Below the pieces are notes generated by a model. It did not search any database and was not told where the DNA came from. It worked only from the letters and a program-made list of their open reading frames with translations. The translations under genes and the position numbers were made by a program. Shown here piece after piece: positions 5,665 to 7,599 of a stretch of 7,599 bases of DNA (position 1 is the first letter of the stretch; each line of letters opens with the position of its first letter). Origin of the DNA: an uncultured Spartobacteria bacterium (GTDB lineage Bacteria; Verrucomicrobiota; Verrucomicrobiia; Chthoniobacterales; Terrimicrobiaceae); NCBI GenBank assembly GCA_903915315.1, contig CAIWSO010000002.1:1-7599 (forward strand). Direction: 5' to 3'.

Positions 5665-7599
5665 GAGAGTCTCCGTTGTGGTTCCGCCGTTGGCCTTTTG
5701 CGGGATTATTGTTAGCCGCTACGGTGGGCATTGTTTCAGCCTCGCTTCTGCAAGTTGCGTCGACCGTTTTCATTTGTGTGGCTGCCATGGCCATGGGCGT
5801 TTGGGTTTGGAAACGCAAAACCGCTTGGCTTCTTCTTTCTCTGGCGGCGGCATTCGGAGTGCTCCAAGTCTGGCAATCCCGCGAGGCCCCATCGGCCCTG
5901 CTTGCGGAGTTGGCGGAATCTCCGGATCTGCAAGTCACGGCCATCGGACTCATCTCATCTCCGCCCCGCCTCCTCGCAAAAAACCGCATCCGCTTCGAGC
6001 TTAGAACAGAGGACCTCGAGATCCAGGGTCGGATCCTGAAGACAAGGGTGAAGGTTGCTGTGACGACCACAGGCGAAGTGCCGCGTTGTGGCGACAGGGT
6101 CAAGGTTCGAGGCATCTTGGAGCGCATCCCCGCGCCGCGTAATCCAGGCCAATTCGATGTGCGACGAGTGATGGAGCTTCGGGGGATCACGTGTGAGATC
6201 AAGACGTCCGCAGGCGAGGGGTATGCGATTCTCGAGCGGGGAGCGGGCCTTTTTTTGCTTCGAGCTGCCGAATCTTGCAGCAAGTGGATGGAGGCCACGC
6301 TGCGGGAAGGCATTTCGGGGGATCCTGTGGTTTGTGATCTGCTCGCGGGGATGGTCTTGGGGGCGACTTCGGATATCCCGGATGCGTTGCAGGATCAATT
6401 TCGCGAAACAGGAACTTTTCACCTTTTCTCTGTCTCGGGACTTCATGTGGGAATGATTGCGCTCATCCTCTGGCAGGCCCTCCGAATGGCGGGAGCGGGT
6501 CGTCATGCGGCGGTGATCGCCATCATCCCAGCGCTCTTTTTTTACGCCCTCATTACGGGATGGAAGCCCTCCAGCATTCGTGCAGCGGCGATGACATCCA
6601 TTTTTTTGCTGGGCATGATCTCGTGGCGCCAACCGATGGCCATCAATTCCCTCTGTGCGGCGGGATTTCTCATTCTAGTCCAATCCACAAACGAACTTTT
6701 CAACCCCGGCTTTCAACTCTCCTTTGTGGTTGTGGCCGGAATTCTTCTTTTCGCTATTCCTATCCGAGACGGATTGAGGAAAAAAGTTCAGCCCGATCCG
6801 TTCATTCCGATTCCCCTGTGGACGCGCAGCCAAAGGTGGGGGCACTCCTGCGGAGAAGGGCTGGCGGATGCCGTTTCGGTCTCGCTTGCCGCATGGATAG
6901 GCTCGCTCCCGTTGACTATTTACTATTTTCATATGGTCTCACTGTCGTCTTTGTTGGCGAACCTCGTCATTATTCCGCTGGCTTTCGGGATCATGGCCAC
7001 GGCTGTCCTTGCTTTGTCTGGCGGATTGATAAGCGCGGCTTTGGCGGCCGTTTTTAACAATGCGAATCTGGCCCTCGTCAAAGCTCTCATCTTGATTGTC
7101 CAAGCTGCGGCATCACTTCCCGCCTCGAGTCTTCTCCTGGGATCAGCAGATCCGGCGCCAGTGGCGGTCACTCTCTTTGATTTCGCTGATGGCGGAGCGG
7201 TCGCGGTGGAGTCGGGTGACCGGCTTTGGTTTTTGGATTGCGGTTCGAAAAGGGATTTTAAAAACACCCTGCTCCCTTGGATGCGTGAGCGGGGAAGAGA
7301 TTCCGTGGATGGGATCATTCTTTCGCATGGGGATGCGCGCCGAATGGGAGGAGCGGTGGATTTACTCGGATCTGGTGCACCCCCTCTCATTGTGGATTCG
7401 CCTCTCGGCGATCGCTCGCAATCACGGAAGCTGCTTCATGAATGGCTTCAAAAATCAGGGATGCCCAAGTCCATTCAGTTCGCAGGGGATGAGATCGAAA
7501 TCAATGACGTCGCAAAATGGAAGATCCTGCATCCTCCGCTCGGCTATAATGCAGGTCGGGCAGATGACAAGTCGCTAGTCGTCCGCCTCGATACTCCGC
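5658..7599 (+). CDS. comEC: ComEC/Rec2 family DNA-uptake channel, 3' end beyond the window
   Basis: The frame is open for 647 codons and runs off the right edge, so the protein is partial at its C-terminus. It matches ComEC/Rec2, the inner-membrane channel that passes single-stranded DNA into the cytoplasm during natural transformation. Order of parts: N-terminal hydrophobic helices (about 8-75), a soluble OB-like DUF4131 region (about 80-195) with VPRCGDRVKVRG and IPAPRNPGQFD, the Competence domain with GTFHLFSVSGLHVGM (252-266) followed by many membrane segments, and a C-terminal metallo-beta-lactamase-like domain from about residue 503. In the latter, the expected HxHxDH motif reads HGDARR (557-562), so the metal site looks eroded; ADDKSLVVRL near the edge is typical of the family. 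An in-frame TAA at 5643 limits extension. The ATG at 5658 has no Shine-Dalgarno; TTG at 5676 follows GGAGAG by 6 nt and is a serious alternative. Confidence 0.92.
   Translation, partial: MVGESPLWFRRWPFAGLLLAATVGIVSASLLQVASTVFICVAAMAMGVWVWKRKTAWLLLSLAAAFGVLQVWQSREAPSALLAELAESPDLQVTAIGLISSPPRLLAKNRIRFELRTEDLEIQGRILKTRVKVAVTTTGEVPRCGDRVKVRGILERIPAPRNPGQFDVRRVMELRGITCEIKTSAGEGYAILERGAGLFLLRAAESCSKWMEATLREGISGDPVVCDLLAGMVLGATSDIPDALQDQFRETGTFHLFSVSGLHVGMIALILWQALRMAGAGRHAAVIAIIPALFFYALITGWKPSSIRAAAMTSIFLLGMISWRQPMAINSLCAAGFLILVQSTNELFNPGFQLSFVVVAGILLFAIPIRDGLRKKVQPDPFIPIPLWTRSQRWGHSCGEGLADAVSVSLAAWIGSLPLTIYYFHMVSLSSLLANLVIIPLAFGIMATAVLALSGGLISAALAAVFNNANLALVKALILIVQAAASLPASSLLLGSADPAPVAVTLFDFADGGAVAVESGDRLWFLDCGSKRDFKNTLLPWMRERGRDSVDGIILSHGDARRMGGAVDLLGSGAPPLIVDSPLGDRSQSRKLLHEWLQKSGMPKSIQFAGDEIEINDVAKWKILHPPLGYNAGRADDKSLVVRLDTP
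5664..5669 (+). promoter_or_regulatory. GGAGAG, possible Shine-Dalgarno for a TTG start of comEC
   Basis: GGAGAG sits 6 nt before TTG 5676-5678, which is in frame with comEC at codon 7. The same bases form a nearly perfect inverted repeat (GGAGA-G-TCTCC, 5664-5674). If used, the protein would begin directly before the first membrane helix (LWFRRWPFAGLLL). The upstream ATG at 5658 has no comparable site. Confidence 0.4.

Noticed and set aside
5561..6313. Long minus-strand open frame (250 codons) opposite comEC
   Set aside because: It lies antisense to the clear ComEC N-terminal region, its translation is Arg/Ser/Thr-rich low-quality sequence, and it shows no family motif; it is a shadow of the plus-strand gene.
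5955..6632. Minus-strand open frame of 225 codons inside comEC
   Set aside because: It is antisense to conserved ComEC motifs and has the Arg/His-rich look of a shadow frame.
7096..7578. Plus-strand open frame of 160 codons overlapping the 3' part of comEC
   Set aside because: It is out of frame with comEC and carries no recognisable motifs, while the comEC frame keeps the conserved domain order through this interval.

Overview
The window is a compact chromosomal segment of a Gram-negative-type bacterium. The best guess is the Verrucomicrobiota or a relative. The main clue is the SUMF1/FGE-like protein at 4662-5402, whose FxVWxxRxxDF opening and RLPxDxEWSAAVGL core resemble a form I associate with that phylum. 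This placement is an inference from style, not a phylogeny. GC content looks moderate to moderately high, and genes are tightly packed. I see no tRNA, rRNA, CRISPR array, insertion sequence, att site or replication origin.

Left block, minus strand (21-3207). Read in transcription order, this is a 71-residue membrane protein, a betaine-aldehyde-type aldehyde dehydrogenase starting 1 nt after it, then queC and queE separated by 3 nt. QueC and QueE catalyse the last and an earlier step of preQ0 synthesis, the 7-deazaguanine precursor of queuosine. The 87-nt gap between the dehydrogenase and queC has no visible terminator and could be transcribed through.

Middle block, plus strand (3336-4648). 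NAD kinase (nadK) overlaps a fructose/nitrogen-type PTS EIIA domain protein by 4 nt (ATGA), so the two are probably translationally coupled. A 128-nt divergent intergenic region (3208-3335) separates this unit from the left block. The plus-strand pair ends 13 nt from the convergent SUMF1/FGE-like gene, which lacks the cysteines needed for formylglycine generation.

Right block (5403-7599). A 255-nt intergenic region holds a possible 41-codon ORF and then a comEC/rec2 DNA-uptake channel gene that runs off the right edge after 647 codons. Its C-terminal metallo-beta-lactamase-like domain has a visibly degenerate metal-binding motif.

This is mostly housekeeping DNA, and I do not see a convincing new multi-gene system. 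The points worth a second look are the nadK-EIIA coupling, the eroded metal site in ComEC, the comEC start and its upstream ORF, an open frame after an A6 run at the end of the dehydrogenase that stops at ATGA over the queC start, and the coupled small membrane protein.
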